Positions 13,027-25,800 of a stretch of 64,000 nt of DNA are shown in pieces. Below the pieces are notes generated by a model. That model saw only the letters and a list, made by a program, of their open reading frames with translations, was not told the DNA's origin and did not search any database. Positions within the stretch are counted from its first letter, which is position 1; each line of letters opens with the position of its first letter. This DNA comes from Brienomyrus brachyistius (lineage: Eukaryota > Chordata > Actinopteri > Osteoglossiformes > Mormyridae), in contig NC_064539.1 in assembly GCF_023856365.1 (NCBI RefSeq), forward strand, positions 30,740,118 through 30,804,117, read 5' to 3'. Position numbers and translations under genes: made by a program.

Positions 13027-13696
13027 GAACAATACCCTTCCGTTGAGAAGCACAATTTAGTTTAACGTATTCACGAAATACTAAGCCGAACTCGCAAAAT
13101 CCCAAATATGTGTGCAGGGTATAATTTTATTGTGCTTTGAAATTGCTATTTTGGGCACTCGAATTAATGAAGTTGTGCGCATGTTTTGGTTATTTTTGGT
13201 TTCTACGTCGTGTGTGAAAAACAAACTGACTGTGCTTCTCTTCAGGGCTTTATAACACCAAGTAAATGCAGACAAAATACCACTGAAATCCCTAAATAGT
13301 TACTTATGTATATGATGGGTTTTTATATAGCTAATGAATATTCTAATATCACTTTAATCTATTTGGTGTTTGACTTGGGATATTTGTGAATGTCTTTTGT
13401 GCATTTCTTACCTTTTCCCAGAATCTTTCTCCTAGCCCCAGTCTCACTTCCTGAGCCCCCCTGTCAATCTCAAAGGTTTTGACTGGCTGCTCTGTGCTGG
13501 GTGGCTTTTCATCGGCCACCTGTCAGGAAGCCTGGGGCCTCGAAACAGTGGATCATGTGGCCCAGGAGTGTGGGAGCACATGCAGATGGGGTGGGGGGGG
13601 CAGCACCCTGCGCCCCCTGAAAACACTTCATGTGCTGTTTGTACCTCAGAAAAGCTATTATTGTTGCATTTCTTGGATACATAGCAAATTTCAAGT

Positions 13697-13900
13697 AAAA
13701 AAAAAGTCAAATGTCTTTATTGTCAATTGTATCATATGTACAGGGGGACTGAAATGATGTTGCTCTCAGACCCCACGGTGAGTGAAGTAACAACGACAAG
13801 AAAGACAGATACAAGTTTCAAAAATAAAATTAAACACTTTGTGGAAAAGACAATAGGACAATACAATCAAACAATACATCATATAATAACGTTGCTTTGA
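13697..13900 (-). mobile_element. LINE 3' tail, antisense
   Basis: Read on the minus strand this is a 3' UTR-like stretch ending in ACAATAAAGACATTTGAC, the kind of 3' end common to fish L2/CR1-type LINEs. No reverse transcriptase reading frame is left. The clade is a judgement from the tail alone. Confidence 0.5.
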
Positions 13901-14559
13901 ATACAAGCATTAGCCAAGTATAAACTTCACAGTAATGCCAATGAAAATGGATAAAGAAAAGGACAGGATTTCCCTAACGATTCAGGCAGCCCCCCACCCC
14001 AGTGCGGCCTTGCTCTGCCCCTCCTGTTTGGATTGTCCTGGCCTTGGACTGATTCCTCATCCTGTCTTCAATACCAAGACACTCCAACACTCACTTCCTT
14101 CTTGGTTATTTTTATTGGTCTCTTTTGTTCAAGTCAGTGGGCTTGACTGTCATACCATCCAAATACAGGTATACAATGGCCATGAATAACATTCTTACAG
14201 GACCAGGGGAGTGGTAGGCAGGGGCATGGATACCCTGACAGATTCAGGGGGCCTGGCTGTTGTCAGGGGCCCTTAAATATATAAAATTATACATAAAATA
14301 TGTGGGCTTTTTGTCAGGGGATCCAGAAAATCTAGATACTCCCCTGCCCAGGAGAAGGGGGTGACATACAAATAGTGAGTGATGGGGGGGCATCCAGAAC
14401 ATTCCCAGTGCAGGCCAGAGGCATTGTGGGATATGGTCTTTAGAAAAAGGCAGATCGGTCATGTCACTCTTGGGGCTGATTAGGCTGACAGAGTAACATG
14501 GAACCCTGCCTTTCGGGGGTGGGGGGTGTCCTTCAGCAGCGCCAAGCTCACCTTGAAAT

Positions 14560-15340
14560 GACAGTTAGACATGGCACTCAGTTTTGACGATTCTCTGGAT
14601 CATTTAATGATATCATGGACTGTAGATGATGAAATTCCCAAATTTATTTATTTATTTTTAAATTGTTGTGCTATCTGCCCATGCAGTCTTTCACAGAGTG
14701 GTGAACCTCTCCCCATCTTCACTGCACAGAGTGGTGAACCTCTCCCCATCTTCACTGCACAGAGTGGTGAACCTCTCCCCATCTTCACTGCACAGAGTGG
14801 TGAACATCTCCCCATCTTCACTGCACAGAGTGGTGAACCTCTCCCCATCTTCACTGCACAGAGTGGTGAACATCTCCCCATCTTCACTGCACAGAGTGAT
14901 GAACCTCTCCCCATCTTCACTGCACAGAGTGGTGAACCTCTCCACATCTTCACTGCACAGAGTGGTGAACCTCTCCCCATCTTCACTGCACAAACTCTGC
15001 CTCACTGGGTGGCTCTTTCCATACCCAGTTGTCTTACTGATCTGTTGCTGATTAACCTAATTAGTTGTGAGATATTCAACCAGGTGTTTTACTTTTGATG
15101 CTTATTGTCCCAACTTTTTGGAAATGTGTTGCTGGCAAAAATTCAAACTGAGCATATATTTGTCATAAAACAATTTCTCGGTTTCAACCTTTGATATGTT
15201 GTTTTTGTTCTATTTTCAATGAAATATTGGTTATGTGGTTTGTAAATCGTGGCAAATTCTGTTTTATATTTACATTTTTATACTGTTTTATATTTACAAG
15301 TGCCCCATTTTTTTGGAAATGTGGTTGTAAAAGAATCTGT
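14560..15340. mobile_element. Remnant of a fish DNA transposon with internal minisatellite
   Basis: The segments on both sides of the 33-bp array (14560-14691 and 15040-15340) look like one familiar teleost repeat with a CCCAACTTTTTGGAA-type block and an end reading TTGGAAATGTGGTTGTA. The two recurring TTTTTGGAAATG blocks at about 15112 and 15312 are visible directly. The family name is not certain, and I did not find target duplications. Confidence 0.45.
14692..14988. repeat. 33-bp minisatellite, nine copies
   Basis: Nine perfect-length copies of a 33-bp unit (begins CACAGAGTGGTGAACCTCTC), 297 bp in all, with single-base differences in a few copies. The period is divisible by three, so open frames run through on both strands (for example 14571-15098 plus and 14648-14986 minus); these are not genes. 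The single unit matches the sequence expected at this point of the surrounding transposon, so the array grew by local expansion. Confidence 0.92.
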
Positions 15341-17429
15341 GACTGCAAACGAAAACTAAAAATGTCAAAAGTCTTGTATTTTGTTTGGTTGCTTATGGTT
15401 CAGGTTCGGGCTGGGTGGGGGTCACGGTCGTCGTTGTTGAGATGAGGGTTTTGCCCATAGAAATGAATAGACAGTGCCCACAAAGATATGAATACAAAAT
15501 GGACACAAACATGTGTGTGTTCGGGGGGGGCCGTGCGTGAGTGAGAGTGGCCCTGTTTACACTTGGTTCTAAAATGCGTCTTGGACCGTCAGGTCCCACG
15601 TGGACATGTGAGACACATTAGTAAACAGACTCATTGTTTGCATTCTTATCCATTATGCATTGCCGACGCGTCTAGATGACCACTCGTGCTCAGATTTCGT
15701 TATTGCCTTCGTTACTTCCACCGGAAGGTCAAATGATCCTGCTCACAGTGATTGGGGACACATCAGGAGGCATTAATGTTTACACTATGTCTGTAATGTT
15801 TACCAGTATATGGTCAAATGCATCCCAGACCACCTTGGCAAGTGACGTCTTGGTGGTCGTTTAAACTTGTATTTAGTGCTGTGATCAGATTGCCAAGATG
15901 CAGTTTAATACCAAGCGTAAAGCGTAAAAGAGCCTGTGTGTGTGTATTGCCTTAGATGTGTATTGCCAGCCACATTGTAATGAGCTTTGGCTGGGACTCT
16001 AGTCTTCTCTGCTGGTGCTGATTAGCATTCATTAACACTCTACCAGTGTAATGATAATTACAAAGGAATTTCTCTTACCTGTTTCTTTGCTTGTGGAGTA
16101 AAGCCTCTATATTAATGTACGGGGCACTGAGGGAAATCATGAGAGCCGTTATATAGCGATAGACTGGGGTCACAGAGTAATTCCAGTTAGCAAAAACCCC
16201 GCAATGAATATGAACTCCATGACGGGCCTTCAGACAAGCACCTGCTCATTGGTCGTGGCTCGTTTGAGCAGAACACTGGGACATGTAACACAGCTCATAG
16301 TCGCATGTAGGGGGAGAAGGTGTCAGATTAAAGATCAGATCAAACGGGGAGCATGTGGGCCCCCTGGAAAGATCACACTCCAGGCACAGCGTATTCTAAC
16401 AGACCAAAAGCTGAGAAGGCAGGAACTAAAGATCAAGACACTGAATTAAGCAGCTGCTAATGTGAGGGGATACAGTCAGAGCAGCACAGCCGTCTGGAGC
16501 AGAGTGGCCACATCCTGCAGCACATCACAGGTTTCAGACAGGAGGTGCCAGCGGCTCATGCCATTGGCTACCACCGGGAGGGTGTGGCCGATTGCCCTGG
16601 CACTCTTGAGATGAGTGTGGCAGCCACTCCAGCCCGGCCAGTTGCTTGGATCCCGAATGGGGACAGACGCATACCTGCGTGGGATGGTGACCTCACCTCA
16701 AGGCGTGAGAGCGCCGCCCTGCTGGGGAAACACTCAGACCAGCATGAGCACGAGCCAAGGCCAGCAGCTTTGCACACCACGGCGATCACATTACAGCCCT
16801 AAATCCACACTGTACCTCTGTAAACATGGGGGGGGCATGAAACACCAAGGAGCAGGTCTGCAACCAAATGCTTTTGGTTCACATTTCAGGGGGTAACTTT
16901 AGGGTTTGGGCAGAGACCAATTTTTGAAAAAAATCATATGGCAAAAGAGGAAGAGGCTGATCAGAACTATGGCGGATTGACTCACCATCACTACAATTAG
17001 CCTGGGCAGAAGTGGGGGGGGGGGGGGTCCACATTTGTTTTAGGGAGACACCCAGTTGTACTGGGGGGGGGGGGGGGGGTTAAGGTGTAACAATAATAAG
17101 AAACCTAAGCTGTGGGTGCAGGCGGAGCCGTGACCCCCCCCCCCCCCCCAAATGAACAGCTGCGCTCTGTGTTGTACAACCAAAGAGGCTCTGCAGTCTA
17201 GACCAGTCTGCTGAAGGACTTTAAGCCCGGATCAGTCCTGTGGCAGGACAGACAACCCACCCAGGGGGGCCCCATGGGGGGGTAGGTACCATAGGGGTGC
17301 TTCTGGACGGCGGTGCTTCTTGGCCTAATTTTTGCCTTTAGTTTACAGTAAACAAAGCGGGCTATTTCAACCCACCTGGTGTGTGTTCAGAGCCATGCAC
17401 AGCCTGCCTGATTGTCCTAAATGAGACCC

Positions 17430-17563
17430 CGGTCCCCAGCCCTCGGCCCCCCACTCCCCAGCCCCCGGTCCCCAGCCCTTGGCCCCCCACTCCCCAGCCC
17501 TCGGCCCCCCGGTCCCCAGCCCTCGGCCCCCCACTCCCCAGCCCTCGGCCCCCTACTCCCCAG
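17430..17563. repeat. C-rich minisatellite, about 22-bp unit
   Basis: Tandem units of the form CCCCAGCCCTCGGCCCCCCA with variant spacing, about six copies. Pro-rich open frames on the plus strand are repeat artefacts. Confidence 0.8.
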
Positions 17564-17739
17564 TTGCTGTGTGGAGCTTGCAGTTATGTACATAAAGTTT
17601 TAAAAACCTACCCTGTATAATGTACATAAAATTAAACCAATTACAAAATATCCATCCTTTTCCCATCATTCCCATGGACACTGGAGCATTATAATAGTTA
17701 CTGTAAAAACTCTTTATGTAAATGGAACATTCATTCATC

Positions 17740-17975
17740 CCCGGTGGGCTTTTACATTTTCATATACCCTATCCTGCTCTCCATGAGACCAACAGGCCGG
17801 TGAGAGCAAGCTTGAGTGTCGCAGCGCAGGGGCGGGCAGCGTACCGCACTCCGGGGCTGGGGGCTCAGGACATTGCTCATGGCCCGAAATCGAAATTACT
17901 CTACCAACCCTGGGATTCAAACCAGGACCCTTCTGACCTACAGGGCAACACACAACCCTTATAAAAGAAGCTTTC
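17740..17975 (-). mobile_element. tRNA-derived SINE-like repeat
   Basis: On the minus strand a pol III B-box-like motif, GGTTTGAATCCCAGG, lies near 17915 within a GC-rich tRNA-like segment. The flanks match no gene. Only the B box is clear; the A box is degraded, so the call is moderate. Confidence 0.45.
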
Positions 17976-18461
17976 CTATTTATAGTGAAAGATAAGGCAC
18001 AGCACGAGCAGCAGGTCAAAGAATGAAGCACCAATCAGCTCTCTTTGGGTGGCAAACATTCACAGACACGCAGACAGACAGCAGCAGTCTGGACAGTAGG
18101 ACAGTGCCACTAGCAGATCCTCAGAGGCTGCTCATCCTGTTTGCACTTCCTTGGCATCGTGGCAGGCTTAGGAAACGCCTGGAACTCTCATCTCCTGCAG
18201 TGGCGGCCAAGAAATACGCTTGTTTTGTGAAGCAAAGACATAAACAGGCATTTGGAAGAACCCAGAGACAGAAACAGGCGTTTCCTGGAGACGCTGATTG
18301 TGTGCAGGAAGGGGGGGGCTGTACGGTGGGCCTGTCGTGGTACAGGAAAGGCCCTGAGGGATTCTGCAGACATCCTGCACATTTCCGAAGACATTCACCC
18401 ATATCTGCGCAACCATGACCCATGAGACTGAACGCAGCAATGCAGAGTCATGTATAAATGC

Positions 18462-18467
18462 TTTATT
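18462..18467 (-). terminator. Candidate polyadenylation signal of the apelin receptor gene
   Basis: AATAAA on the minus strand, about 575 bases after the receptor's stop codon and the nearest canonical signal downstream. Confidence 0.5.
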
Positions 18468-18979
18468 CAAAGCATCATGCACCATCTCATAATACAGCTA
18501 CATCACAAATTAATTGCTAGGCACAGCTGCCATGTGCTGATTGACGTTATCAGAGCCTGTTTACTGGGCCAGGAAACGCGCAGCTTCTCTGCTCTGGATT
18601 AATGAAGCTTCTGTTTACACAAGTGCTGAAAACATGAGCAAAAGCTCAGTACAGCAGTCTGATCTTCTCCAATATTCCATAGTCATGCACACATATACAT
18701 ATATACACTATACATGTCCGTTTCCAGCAAAGTCCTGCACTGGACGATGTTCTGCTCGAGAATGCAGCGGCCAAAGCAGGCCCCCTTTGGAAGGAGACAT
18801 TCCCCTCGGTGAGAAGGAGTAGCTGCCGGGAGCTGGTTCACAGTGCTCCTCCGTGTTCATCCTGGGTGTCGGGTCACCTTCTGTGAAGATGGTAGCACTG
18901 GTCTGGGCTCAGTCCACACGGGTCGGCAGTGCTTCTGAGTTAGGCTTGTCCACGCATGTCATCTCAGGCTAGAGAACAA

Positions 18980-19002
18980 CCCCCCCCCCCCCCCCCCCCC
19001 CC
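18980..19002. repeat. C homopolymer, 23 bases
   Basis: Uninterrupted run of C about 40 bases downstream of the apelin receptor stop codon, hence a G-run within its 3' UTR. Homopolymer length may be unreliable in the assembly. Confidence 0.9.
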
Positions 19003-19041
19003 AACCCCACCCCACCCCCGCCTCACCTGAGGCTCACCAAT

Positions 19042-20088
19042 TCACACCTTGGTAGCCACGGTGTGACCCTCACACTTCTGGCCCTGTGATGACTGGGAGC
19101 TCACAGGAGCCTCGGCATCCTTGCTCAAGCGCAGCAGCCGCAAGCACTGGGTGCGGAAGCGCAGGTCGAAAAAGGCGTAGAGGAAGGGGTTGAGGCAGCT
19201 GTTGACGTAGGCCAGGCAGGTGGCGTAGGGCAGTGCCATCAGCAGCCAGCTGAGGAAGCTGCAGGAGTTGGGCGCCAGCTGGAGGTATGACAGGGCATCG
19301 GCGGTCTTCAGCATGTGGAAGGGCGCCCAGCAGACGGCGAAGACGGCCACCAGGGCGCTGATGATCTTCAGGAGCCGCCGGCGCCGCTGGTCCTCCTTGT
19401 GCACGGCGCCGAAATGGAGGCTTATGGCACGGCCAATGAAACAGTAGCAGATGGTCATGGCCAGGAAGGGCAGCAGGAAGCCCAGCAGCGTGGACGAGAG
19501 GCTGAGGCCGGCGATCCACGCTCCCTCCTGACCTTGGTCCGTCATCACGGGACTGAAGTCCATGGCGCAGATGATACGGTCATGTGACTCACTCATAGTG
19601 GTGCGGAAGAGCAACGTGGGGGCGGCGAGGGTGACAGACAGCAACCAGATGGCCCCCAGGGAGCCCAGCATCGTCCCCTTGGAGCGCGGTCGACCGGCCG
19701 GCAGCGGTCGCACGATGGCCAGGTAGCGGTCGAAGCTCATGCAGGTGAGGCAGAAGACACTGGCGTACATGTTGAGCAGCACCACATAGCTGCTGATCTT
19801 GCAGAGAGCCACGCCAAAGGGCCAGTGGTAGCCGAAGGCAGTGTAGACCGCCCACAGCGGCAGCGTGACCACAAACGTGAGGTCAGCCAGGGCCAAGTGT
19901 CCGATGTAGACATCAGCCGCCCGGCGCTTGGACTCGGACTTCCATACAGTGATGATGACGAGCCCGTTCCCTGACAGCCCCAGGATGAAGATGACCATGT
20001 AGAGCACGGGCACGAGTGAGTAAGAAGGTCCCCACTCTGCATACTCACATGAGGTTTCGTTGTCTTCCTCAAAGTAGTCCCCCTCCAT
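19042..20088 (-). CDS. aplnrb: Apelin receptor, aplnrb-like GPCR
   Basis: Class A G-protein-coupled receptor at the plasma membrane for apelin and Elabela/Toddler peptides, which act in gastrulation movements and heart development in fish. Single coding exon, 348 aa. Visible features: N-glycosylation site N10, conserved GN in TM1 (N41), LALAD in TM2 (D69), extracellular Cys96, FDRYLAIV at the end of TM3 (DRY 120-122), CWAPFH in TM6, and NPFLY in TM7. The N-terminal CEYAEWGPSYSLVPVLYM and the C-terminal VATKV are the pattern of the fish aplnrb paralogue. Long segments are shared with zebrafish Aplnrb, such as RRAADVYIGHLALADLTFVV and CKISSYVVLLNMYASVFCLT. The frame is open upstream to a GTG, but 20088 is the first ATG. 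The tail is rich in Ser, as expected for arrestin control. Confidence 0.95.
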   Translation of the reverse strand: MEGDYFEEDNETSCEYAEWGPSYSLVPVLYMVIFILGLSGNGLVIITVWKSESKRRAADVYIGHLALADLTFVVTLPLWAVYTAFGYHWPFGVALCKISSYVVLLNMYASVFCLTCMSFDRYLAIVRPLPAGRPRSKGTMLGSLGAIWLLSVTLAAPTLLFRTTMSESHDRIICAMDFSPVMTDQGQEGAWIAGLSLSSTLLGFLLPFLAMTICYCFIGRAISLHFGAVHKEDQRRRRLLKIISALVAVFAVCWAPFHMLKTADALSYLQLAPNSCSFLSWLLMALPYATCLAYVNSCLNPFLYAFFDLRFRTQCLRLLRLSKDAEAPVSSQSSQGQKCEGHTVATKV

Positions 20089-22592
20089 CTTGGCCAACTG
20101 GAGCACTGTTGCTTTTCAAAATGAAGTGTGTCTTTTCCTTTGCTGTCTCTCTGATCAGAAAAATAAACAGGGAGAAACCACAACTAACAATGAAGTAGAA
20201 AACAAAGAGTCTTCCTGCACACAGTAAAAGCGCCTTCCGGTCACTGGACGGTGAGCTGCACCCAGAGGCCAGCAGGTACCGTGTGTGCGCGCTGGCCCCT
20301 TTTAAAGCCTGCCGGCCCCGCCCTCTGGGGCCTGCGTCACAACCCCTCCCTCTCACACATTTCACCTCATTTCAGTCATTGCTTTTATTTATTTTATAAC
20401 TATTTCATGTATTTATACTTTAACCGTATGTAATGTTTCAACTACTTTGCTTATTATTTATTTGTTTGTTTGTTTGTTTGTTTATGTCCCCACAGTAAAT
20501 AACCGTACTTCGATGCATTGTGACTGCCGCGGATTTGTTTTGCGTTGTTTAAAATCCTGTTATATGTTACATGTCGCTGACTGGATGGCACACGAGTAAG
20601 AATTCCTATGTACTGATGTGCAAAAGGCAAATTAAATATTTTGAATCTTTATGCATTTGTCTCGGGGTACTCAACCACAAAAATATTTTAGTTATTGAGA
20701 AAGTGCTCCCGGAATAATTACCACTATAAAAATGATGGTCACAAACAAGAAAAAAAAAAACATTTGGGCACATGTTTCCGCAGGTATAAAATAGTATGAC
20801 TCGCGGTTGACATCTGTCTTACTATGTTTTGGACTCAAAATGATCGATTCTATGCTAAATTTAGTGTGGTCACAAATTTAAGGCAACTTTTATTTTTATA
20901 TGAACACGTTTGTGAGGGCGAGGTACTGCTAATAAAGTAACGCGTCCCCCGAAACAAGACGCTGCGTGTCAGACGGCAAGTCGGGACAAGTTATAATATG
21001 ATTTAAATATGAATTGGCGGCTGTGGAGGGATCCTGGGCATGCCCGCATCTTAAACCCTGCAACAATTTCAGCGTGAATAGCCCAAGAATGAGATATATC
21101 AGTGCATTGTATATCTTTGGATGTACAGCTCGATTAATATGACCACTTTGTACCTTAAGTAGACTGTGATTAAATCAAGAATATAAACCACAAACTGACA
21201 AAGAACCCGTGACATTCTTTATTTGCATTGTTTACAGCGTCGTTTACAAAAAAAACTAATCAAAATAAATACAATATTAGAGTGCAAAGAGACATTCATA
21301 AATATAGAATCAGAATCTTTATTATCATTGTATAAGTACAACGAAATTGATATTTTACTAGGCAAAAAAGGAAAAATAACCGAACTGAATTTCAGTTCAG
21401 TTGAATTTTAGTCTTATCCCGATGAATTTGTTACTACCGTTTAAAGACGGAAATAAATAATAAATAGCATATTAAAGTGTTCAAGCTGTCTGTTTTTTTT
21501 AGCCCCGTCTGGTCTCTTTCTAACATCCATCGTTTAAGAAACTTCCAATGATTAGCAGCAGCAAGCCGCTGGCCGTGGCACCTCCGCTGATGCCGAACGA
21601 TCACACTGATCGTGCCGCGTATTTGTGCGTTTCTCTGTGCAGAGCGGTCGTGGTCTGTTGCGCGTTGTAGAATTTTAAAGTTGGAAAATTATTTTGTATC
21701 CTGACTGCTGCAACATTTAAGGGGCCCACCGGGAATTGTCCCCAGTCTACCAATTGGCCACTCCAGGCGTGGAGGTCGCCCGTGTGCCGCGTAATTAGGG
21801 AGAGGGCACCGCGGTACCTGTGTTTGGTGTTATATATCCAAGCAGACCAGTTTACATCACAGATTCATCGCTCATCAGTTGGCTAAATGTGGCGCCAAGA
21901 GCTGTTCAACTCAGACACAACTATCAGTCAGCACAGCGCCTCTGAGTGCCTCTGCTCTGGCCCCCAGATTTGGCGCCTCTGACCTCAGCACTCCACCACC
22001 CCCCCCCCTCAACTAAACAGGGAGCAGGAAGGATGAATGAGCTCATTCAAAATCACACTTAATTTCTTTCCCGTTTGTGAAATGACATGAGGGAGAGGAT
22101 GCAGAGCATGCAGCCGGCCTGAAGATCCCGTTTGAAAAAGCCAGCGCCGATATTTTCACAGAGATTCAGATAAAGGTTCACGAAAGACAGACCACACACA
22201 GAGCGGACAGACATCTGCTGCGTGACCAGCTGTGAGCCGGTCTGAGCTGTAATCGTCACAGGCGGTTATGTCAGCCACACTCTGCGGGGTCCTGCAGGGG
22301 GACGGGAACGCCCCTTCAGCGGGCCGTGAATTAGATGTGCTGTCTGGGGTCCGAATGCCTTGTCCACCGACCCAGATCCGGCAGGCAAAGCTGCATGTTA
22401 CGCTTCCCAGCATTGCGTTTAACTGTGAGACCTTGCATCCGGTTGAGCTGGGTCCATGAGGTCCAGCCCACCCTTTCCTTATTTGGGCATGGAATTAACC
22501 ACGCTCACATAAACCCAGTCTCCATGAGTCTCTCGAAAGCTGTGCCTGGGTTTCTGGTAGTATAACCCACAAAATGCTTCCTTCCTTTAACT
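20089..22592. other. Receptor upstream region and repeats
   Basis: 20089-20330 should hold the receptor's 5' UTR and promoter; I see no decisive TATA box. 20457-20485 contains a (TTTG)n run. 21305-21350 is an antisense LINE-type tail (minus strand ends AATAAAGATTCTGATTCT). The rest holds no gene I can support. Confidence 0.4.
21305..21350 (-). mobile_element. Short LINE 3' end, antisense
   Basis: Minus-strand reading gives CAATTTCGTTGTACTTATAC, then AATAAAGATTCTGATTCT, the typical 3' terminus of fish L2/CR1-like LINEs. Only the last 50 bases or so are recognisable. Confidence 0.55.
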
Positions 22593-22794
22593 CAGTGGTT
22601 CTCAAACTCGGTCCTCGGGACCCACTGCCCTGCTTGTTTTCCAGCTATCCCTGCCACACTCACTGCTGATTACCTGGATCCGGTGTGTTCAGTCAATCAG
22701 AAGCTGAAAGACAGCTGGGACTCGTGTGTGGGGCAGGGATAGCAGGAAAACAAGCAGGGCAGTGGGGCCCGAGGACCGACTTCGAGAACCACTG
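22593..22794. mobile_element. hAT-type fold-back MITE, 202 bp
   Basis: Terminal inverted repeats begin CAGTGGTTCTCAAACTCGGT and end with its near reverse complement. The arms pair for about 65 bases (GCCCTGCTTGTTTTCC at left, GGAAAACAAGCAGGGC at right). It is flanked by a perfect 8-bp target duplication, CTTTAACT at 22585-22592 and 22795-22802. The CAGTGGTTCTC end is typical of hAT/Charlie-type elements. Confidence 0.92.
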
Positions 22795-22802
22795 CTTTAA
22801 CT

Positions 22803-25800
22803 GAAGAGCTCCCCCGCACCCCAGCCCACGCTCCCCACGACTGACGACCTTTTTGAAGTGTGACTCCCCCAGTTTTCACAGGAAGTACTTGGGGATGAAT
22901 CGTGGGCTCCATGCGTATGATGCTGACAGACACGATATGGTGACTGTGCCCTGCTCATGTTGTGTGAGAATAAGTAATGACATCAGAGGCGGAGGGAATG
23001 TGGAGTAAATGGGGCGGATGCAGGTACCAGGGGAAACTCCCCATGTACTTAAAGGTAAAACACAGTAAAACAGGCAGTGTAGGGGCAAGGATGTCTCAAA
23101 GAGTCCGATCATTTCTGTGAGAGGGAATCTGAAACATTCATGATTCGAAAAACCAACAAGTAAGAACTGCCCGTCTGGTGTGAAGTCATTGGCCTCCCAT
23201 CATGGCTGCTCATCTTCACAGTCCGTGTGTCAGTCCTGACGTGCCTGAAGCAGCAAACGGGACCCTTCAGAAACACACAATGTCCCTGAGCCCCCCTCCC
23301 ACTCACACAGGCCCCCTCAGGGTTAGCACCACCTGATTGGCTGCTGCTTATGGGCGGGGCTGCCCAAAGCGTCTTGGGGTATACAATGGCAGGATGGGAA
23401 GTGTCCACTGTGCTCTTCCAATCAGCACATCCATCTTGCTGTGTTTTCTTTCAGCATTTTTTGCATCATAAACATTTTTGATATCTCCAAAATGCCACGT
23501 TTTGGAACTGTTTCGGGGACCTGCAAAATGCCTCTGCATCTATATTCTCTTTGTCCACCCAGAGCTGCTATCCATTAATTCTCAAATCAAAAGGACTTGC
23601 TAAAGAAGGAAGTGACACAGCCCCATGGGACTAGGAGCGGAGCAATCCTGGGTCTCTGCACGGTCCTGCTGGCCGCTCAGGCTGAACACACTCGGCTCTT
23701 ACTTTGCACGTCCATCCTCACCAAGGTGCCATCAAACCACACATCAACAAAGACACCAAAAAGAGCTTTTTACCATTGGGGCCTATTTAGATGGATGGAC
23801 AGACCTCCTGCAACGTCCCATCTAATCATCGTGTCCAAGGTGCCCTTCTTCCTTATCTGTTCATCGCATTGACATGGCCGGGGGCGACGGGCGACGTTTG
23901 TGTGTCCGTATGCGGGCAGAGCCAGAGAAGCAATCAGGAAACAAGCTGACAGCTGAACAATGATAGGAAGACGCTGCTGTTGTCACAGAGATTAATGCCA
24001 AACATAGCTCCCTCCCTCTAAAATCTTGAGCACAGCTCATAAACACCCCCCCCCCCGGGTTCTCCTGCACACTAGGTCATTTTAGATGGGGGGGGTGGGG
24101 GGGTGTGTGTATTAACTAACACACTGTTCTCCAGCCAGACCCATGCATTCATTATGTTCCTTGTGTTAGTTGAGAGAGACGGGCAGCCAGGCAGACAACC
24201 GGACAGAAGCATGACATCATAGGGTGCCGAAAAAAAAAACCTTTATTAAAATCCTTAGTCTTAACTGACAAAGCACAAGAAACGTAATATGCAGAGATAG
24301 AGAAACATAAAAGAGAATCTTTGAAAAACGTTTATATAAATAAATCGTCAGAAGAGTCAGTTTTGAGACAGGGGGGTCTCGGTGATCAGGGCAGATGCCT
24401 AAATGTGACATTTCTCTCCCCATGTGACCTCAGAGGTTTGCGGGGCAGATGAACAAACAAAGTGCCAGCAGAACTGACAGGACGAGTCTCTCCGACCAAA
24501 CTGGGAATGGGGGATATGGATGGTCAGGGGAACAGCCAATCAGATTCCTGCAGCAGTGTCAGAGTAACGGCCAGATGCACCAGCCTGCGAGTAAGAGGGT
24601 CCCTCCTGCTGCAGCGCCAGGCACCTCCAGGCTTTCCCACCTCCTGCTGCAGCGCCAGGCACCTCCAGGCTTTCCCACCTTCTGGGCTCAGATTTCACCT
24701 CCATTATTTTACCACGTAATCTGAGCATTGGCCTCCTAACGTCTGACCACTAACCGCCCCACAGCACCGTTGCTGTGTTGCAAAGGAAGTTTTGAGGCAT
24801 TTCAGAGCTTTTTACATGATGACTGGGACAGTAACTCCATGCTCCCTCTGTCCAGCACTGGGCCAGCCTGAGACTTCAGCATGGGAGCAGCAGAGCCCCC
24901 CCTCCTTCAATCTGCTCTTTCTGGAGCAGAAAGGCTGGGAGAGAGATGCAGGTGATGGGGATGATTCCATTCAGATGTATTTATATAGCGCCTTAAGCAA
25001 GTGGCCCTGCCCCATGCATGAGCTCCTCAGGGAACAGTGACAATGGCAAGGAAAGTGAGGTAACCATGGGAGGAACCAGACTCAAGGGGAATTCCATCCG
25101 TCTATGGCCTTAACTTCACTTAAGGTTCAAACTCAGTCAGTTTCCCATAATGCACCGGGAGATGCTGAACAATGTAGATCTGTAGAGTTAGATCTGAAAA
25201 TGCACAAAACAGCATCTCTGACAGAATAGAAGCCTTCACAGAGTGCTCAACCTGAGCATGTGCACACAGAGCAACATCAATGCACTGCACACAAGACGAA
25301 TATCTAAAAGTCGGCAAGCAGACCTGCCAAGCAGTGATGACGGGTTTGTGGCTGGAGTCTTAATGCAGAACATTGTGCTTAATTTATCAATAAAGTAATG
25401 GCAGGTTTCACACCAAAATGGTCAACAAGTATCTCAAGTACAAAACCCTCGGCAAAACCACACAAGTAACCTGACAACAGCACTTTCGATTATATTTCAA
25501 ACTGAGGCAACAGTAACCATTTTATGGGTCTCTAATCGCTTTGCGTACAGCAGCTTGCAGCACCAAAGGACTTCAGAAGAAAAAGGATTCCGACAGGCTA
25601 TTTAATTACCCTACCAAGGGTGGCTGTGTCTGAGGGCAGGCAGGTCGCGGCTAATGCAGAGAAGCTAGTTCTCTTACTGCACGGCGAAGCTCCCTGTGAC
25701 ACACGAGCCCCAGGCGTCACGCCACATTAAGAAGCCTCACCTGCAGAGATTAAAAGGCAGAAAGGCATGGATCCATTACCCAAAGGCACGCCGGCCACAC

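Larger units (their letters stand above)
15341..18461. other. Intergenic repeats, no gene
   Basis: No coding region supported. It holds G-runs at 17013-17027 and 17062-17080, a C-run at 17135-17149, a GC-rich minisatellite (17430-17563) and a SINE-like piece (17740-17975). The short ORFs at 16204-16896 do not resemble known proteins. Confidence 0.4.

Noticed and set aside
14571..15098. 175-codon plus-strand frame and 104-112-codon minus-strand frames
   Set aside because: All are produced by the 33-bp repeat, which keeps every frame open.
19070..20183. Long frames overlapping the apelin receptor on both strands
   Set aside because: They are shadows of the GC-rich receptor exon; none resembles a protein family.
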